Shown: piece after piece, positions 59,275 through 64,000 of the stretch
Layout: the number at the start of each line of letters is the position of its first letter
Position numbering within the stretch: the first letter of the stretch is position 1
Assembly: GCA_016801845.1 (NCBI GenBank)
Contig: CM028915.1
Location: 5,798,501 to 5,862,500, forward strand
Reading direction: 5' to 3'
Length of the DNA: 64,000 bases
Source: Polydactylus sextarius
Lineage: Eukaryota; Chordata; Actinopteri; Polynemidae
Program-made: the position numbers and the translations under genes
The notes under the pieces: generated by a model
What the model was told of the DNA's origin: nothing
What the model saw: the letters and a program-made list of their open reading frames with translations, nothing else
The model's database searches: none

Positions 59275-62200
59275 GTAAGAGACGTCTCTGTTTCCTGTCT
59301 GTGTAACACTGATGACACATATAATTGTGTCACGGAAAAAACCAGACCGTCATGTGGCTGTAATTTCTGAATCAGATCCTTTATATTTGGCTGTCATCAC
59401 CACAAATGATGTCATATGATTACATCGGCACTCATTGGCTGATTAAAACAGAAACAGCCTTGATGTGGTCGCTACACAAATCTTATGTAACTTTCAAAGG
59501 GGAATAAATGAGAGCGCTGAATGTCCCGTCTGCTTCGGGAACTCACACACGGCGGACGTGCCACAGGCTGAGCAACAACAGGACATGAAGCACCCAGATG
59601 ACAAAACTGTGGCAATAATTTATTCATTCTTGAGTGTCTTTATGCGGCTGCTGGAATGCCATGACCTTGCCAAAGGTCATCAGGTTGAAGGGGCTGTGCA
59701 TCTATTAGTCAAATGAGCGCTGTATCTCAGTGCCACGCTCTTCACTCTTCACAGCTCATTGTATTCGTCAAATGTGGTGTAGCTATGTCACAATGGCGGG
59801 TTGATGATTTAGTTACTGTAAACAAATTACTGTCCCTCTAGTTTCTGCCACATTACCTCAGTTCATGTCCTTTCACTCCATGGGATGAAAAGAACGTACA
59901 GTAAATGGAAAAACCAATTCATTTATTTGTGATTTAATAAATTACCCACCATATTCAACATACTAATGATTCTGAAAAGTTTCAGTTGTATTTGGGATGT
60001 TAAGGAACTGATTCCTAATGTGCTAACCTCTTGTACATGTTTGTAATTGCCATTGTACTGTGTTGTGTCACTTTTGCATTTAAGTCCCCCCTAACACAGC
60101 CTTTATTTGGTTGACTTTAATTCCCTCTGATGTCTGCAACCAGATGTTTTCTCTGTACTCCACTAAGGCTCAACACACACACTGTGTTTCGTCTCCTTCC
60201 TTCTGTCCCAGTGTTTGAAGTGAAGGTACGGGGGAGGTTTGAGACATCTGCTAGAAGCAGCTTTGGACAAATCTGTGCTTTCTGAATAATTTTTTTCAAC
60301 GTCTGATTCAGCTACATATCACTGCCTCAGAGTCACTCATTTCAAAAGCCACTTATTGCAACTGTGTTAGACTCTTTAAAGACGACTCACAGCTTAACAA
60401 CTGCGGCTCTGATGATTTGAAGCACTAAGAGTGAAACTAACTTTGAGTCAGAGAAGAATGCTTGTTATTTTTGGACTTTTTTCTATGAAACATCATCAAC
60501 ATAATCACAAGAGGAGTAGGAAGAAATGCATGCCATATGCAGAAGGTGACCCCATTCTGCATTGGTCTGCAATATGTCACCTTCCGCTAATTTGCAGTGC
60601 TTCAGTAAATTTACATTACTGCATATTTATGGATTTAGTTGGCAATGTTATTCACAATAGAGAGAAAATAACAAAACAACAGGTCATGGAATTACTGTCT
60701 AAAAACAATCTGATTATAGAAAGAAATTTCAAAATGTAATGAAATGTTTCTTTAACCAGTTCAAAAAGCAAATTCCCCACAAGTGTAATAGGCAGTTGTA
60801 GTTGTGCATGTGCTTTCTTATTAAGCTGTGTGTGTTTATACAAAAAAAAAAAAAAAACATCTACAGATGGGCTTTGCAAAACTACCTCAGGCTGTAAATG
60901 TTTGCGGTGTATGGCACTGGTGGATGTGGTGTACTCATATATTTAAAATTAAATATGTATAATAAAAAAAAAAAAAAAAAAAAAAACATCTCGCTGTTCT
61001 ATTTTGACATCACATATGATGCAGATGATAAAGCTGATACATCTTTTATTTTAGCATCTTCACAAAAAGACTAAAGGTGGAAACCAGATAAATATTATGT
61101 ATTCTTTTGTGATATTGACATAGAACAGAAAGGCTACATAAATCAATACAGAGTGGAGTGCTAATGAAAAGTATTTAAAGAGCACTTCATGCATTGGGTA
61201 TATACAGTATATAGTATATTATACTTCCTGTATAGTGAAATGTTCATATTTAATCTTTGAATAAGAGCGCAGCAGTTTTTCTGCATGACTGTCAGATGGT
61301 TTGTAGTATAAGCAGCTGCCTGGTTGGGTTTCTGCTCTCCTTGTTGGTGCTTCCTCCTCTGATCGAACATAACACAGAGCAGCTCATGCATCTGGGGTTG
61401 ACTGGCTGCGAGATGAGCCACTGAGCCGTTTGTCAGCCATTACCATGGCGCTAGGTCTGAGCCTGACGTTTATCGCTCCTCATTGTGCCGTTTGGTGTGT
61501 TGCCTTCCTCTCTCGACTGGGATAAACCTGTCACAGTGGGAGCCTGACGGACAGCAGCCCAGACACCTGCTTCTTCCTCCACCTCCCTCCTATTCCTCCC
61601 TCCTTCGTCCTCTACATGCTCTGCTCCTGTCCACCGTACACAGGCTAACCAGTGCCAAGCCACAGCCTTCGATCTGAGCTCCCATGAGGCCCAGCTGCCT
61701 TCCAGGTTATTGTGGTGTTATTGCACCAAAGCTCGCACAAAGGGCCCCAGCTTGGTTTAATGTGGATTGTAATGCATCTGTTTCACATTGGAAGTTTGTT
61801 TTATTTGTAGCTCAGCAGGTCACCCACAGCCATTTGCTGTGTTGCAGGGTTATGGAGTATCCCTGAGGGGAAACCCCCATTTTGTCGTGGAGCCAGTGAG
61901 CTCGTCCTCCGAGGCTGTTTTTTGGCAACGGCTGTAAAGAGAGTCGAGTGTGCTTGTTGTCACCACCGCTTGTGTGTATCTCCTTGTGTCCCTATGTGTA
62001 TGTGTGTGTGAGTTTGCTGACGTGTGTGTGATGGTGCACTCTGCCAGCTGTGGCAGCTGCGCTGTTTGTGTCCTCCCGTCCCTGCAGGCTGTGTAGGGGT
62101 GCCCTGCTCTCCTGTGGGTTTGGGAGGAGCTCCTGTGGGTAGGAACCAGGCAGAGTTACTCTGACTAATGAGACAGTGGCTATAGTTTATCTCCATGGCT

Positions 62201-64000
62201 CCCTCTAATCAGAGCATCATGACGACAACACTCGTACCACAGACGATGCGGCAGGGCCCCTCTGTGGAGAGAAGCCTAAACACATCTGTATTTAGATGGC
62301 AAAAACACATGTGCGTGGAGTTCATCTTAATACAGCAGCTGGTGCAGAAGTCCTGAACTCTGTGCTTTTTTATATGCAGTATAAGAGTGAAGACCTAGAG
62401 GCATATATATATAGTGAGGATGAATATCTGGCTGAAGGCAGGCAGAGGATTGGGTCCTGGCCAAGGAGAATTGATCCGATCTCCTCCCCAGAGGGGCATT
62501 TGAACCTCTAAACACTGCTGTGGACTGATCCCCTTTCACTACACCCACTCCCACAGCAAAACACATAGGCTTATCTGCCATTTCCATCATATACCAACAC
62601 TTGTGGCCTGTCTGATGGATTTCACACTGCAGCTAATGCTTCTGCTGCCTGGCATTTAAGCTTTTACCTCCTTTATATTTTCTTCTTCTGATGGAGGGGT
62701 GGTATACAGCAGAGAGAGAGAGCAGTTAGTCTGCATTCATGGAAGATTGTTTAACTGCAGATGATTGTTAAATCATTGCAGTAACATCAGCGCCATTCAA
62801 AACTTCAGTATTATCCTTTAACAAAGACTGTTGGTTGTTGTTGAGGTATTATGGTCATAGCTCTACAAGGGAAATTTGCTTTATAGCACATAGCCATTAA
62901 AGAAAAGTGAAAACATCCATAAACATATAACATTCAGTATTGTCAGTAGTAGTAAAATACAACTATAGCATCTCTATAGCATCTTATCTTTACATCAGTG
63001 ATTCTCAAACTCATCTCAATTCTTTTTTTTCAAAGAAATTCATGTATATCCTATGGTTTGTTTGAGCTTGGATTTTGTTACTAAAAAGATTTTGAACTAA
63101 AAGCAGCAATTACAGAAAGAACTGTTTTTGCGACACGGCCTTCTTCTGCCTGATATTATTAACTTAAACCAACAAACGAAGGCGTCAAATGTTGCTCTCT
63201 GACTCTTTGTATTTGTTTTTTATTTTTATTTTTTGAATGGTAATGTTCACATACAAGGTGAAATGGCTTTCTGGTTAGCTTGAAATGCTAGTTCCTACTT
63301 TCTGACAAAAGAACTTGAGGCCCTCCCAGACATCCAATGTAGTAAAGAGATAAATAGACATTTGTCTTGAAATTAAAAAACAAACAAAAAGAGAGAGAGA
63401 GAGAGAAACAAAAATAGTTACCTACTAGCCAGCGAACATAGCAGAGCACTTAATAGCCAAATAGTAAAATAGTGCTGTAAGGAGAGTAGGTGTTGGACTT
63501 ACATCTGCAGCTGGTGTTCCTCCACATCTGCTGACTGTCTGAGAAGACAAGCGCATGCTAACAAATTCAATAATATGTTAGCTAAGTGTGCAGACAATTC
63601 AGATAATGCAAGTAAATGGATGGAAGTCATTGCATTGCATTGCACACTGCATCAAACACAATCACTGCCAAGACACTAAGAAAGTTTCATCCTCATGTGA
63701 AATATACGACAAAAATAAGCATTGTCAGCACTGTTGAATGATTTTTACCCCATCAACAAAAATGAAAGAATATCTGGGATTTCTGATCAACTTTAAAACC
63801 AACCAGAGGCCACATGAAGTTTACAAAGGTCTGCATCCTCTGTTGTATGTGTTTCTAGAGTCGCAAGGGGCCATTACTGTCGCTTGTCGCTCCCCCCGTT
63901 GTGAGATGGCCCATGTGTGACTGCAGAGATAACCCCTATCAGCGGCTGTCGGCTGCTGTGTTGCCGGAGCAGAGCTTTGTTTGTTTTGGTTCCACAGGCG
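59275..64000 (+). other. dtx1 intron 1 (to window end)
   Basis: This holds poly(A) tracts at 60841-60857 and 60964-60986, a short (GA)n at about 63391-63405, and a nuclear-receptor-like palindrome at 59661-59680. The last bases (TTTTGGTTCCACAG then GCG) look like a splice acceptor at 63997. Open frames inside are short and unrecognised. Confidence 0.55.
59661..59680. promoter_or_regulatory. Candidate nuclear-receptor element (everted AGGTCA repeat)
   Basis: ATGACCTT and AAGGTCAT form a perfect 8-base inverted repeat around a 4-base spacer. This equals two AGGTCA half-sites everted with a 6-base gap. Each half also has a 5' extension (CAAGGTCA, CAAAGGTCA) of the kind used by monomer-binding receptors such as NR5A, ERR or ROR. 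It lies about 390 bases into dtx1 intron 1. Confidence 0.35.

Overview
This is a vertebrate nuclear genome segment, almost certainly from a ray-finned (teleost) fish. The signs are split genes with GT-AG introns, abundant (CA)n and (AT)n microsatellites, remnants of fish-type Tc1/mariner and LINE elements, and six clear orthologues of vertebrate proteins packed into 64 kb. There are no operons, CRISPR arrays or prokaryotic signals.

Left half, all genes on the minus strand. Positions 439-4791 hold the first six coding exons of gapvd1, an endocytic RasGAP/VPS9 protein whose 3' part lies off the left edge; a non-coding first exon sits in a small CpG-rich promoter near 9.9-10.08 kb. Positions 13134-16340 hold the complete single-exon reading frame of ajm1, a junction-associated protein with a MYND-type zinc finger; a 5' leader exon lies near 19.03-19.2 kb. 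Positions 28477-35331 hold the complete coding sequence of synapsin I (syn1) in 13 exons encoding 671 residues.

Right half, all genes on the plus strand. Positions 38976-42358 hold a five-exon vestigial-like 4 family gene (vgll4-like, 272 residues), divergent from syn1. Positions 47870-52726 hold the sodium-phosphate cotransporter slc20a1 (PiT-1; 10 coding exons, 634 residues) behind a TATA promoter. Positions 59016-59274 hold the first coding exon of a deltex E3 ligase (dtx1-like) whose long first intron runs to the right edge.

The genes have unrelated jobs: Rab5 and Ras control in endocytosis, epithelial junctions, synaptic vesicle clustering, TEAD/Hippo repression, phosphate uptake and Notch modulation. 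They do not form a pathway. Exon junctions were placed by hand from splice sites. For syn1, vgll4-like and slc20a1 the summed exon lengths are exact multiples of three and end at a stop.

I found no undescribed multi-gene system. The observations most worth checking are a spliced upstream reading frame in ajm1 that stops one base before the main start, a GC-AG intron in syn1 with an in-frame stop just past the donor, the absence of a TIMP gene inside syn1, and a nuclear-receptor-like palindrome in dtx1 intron 1.
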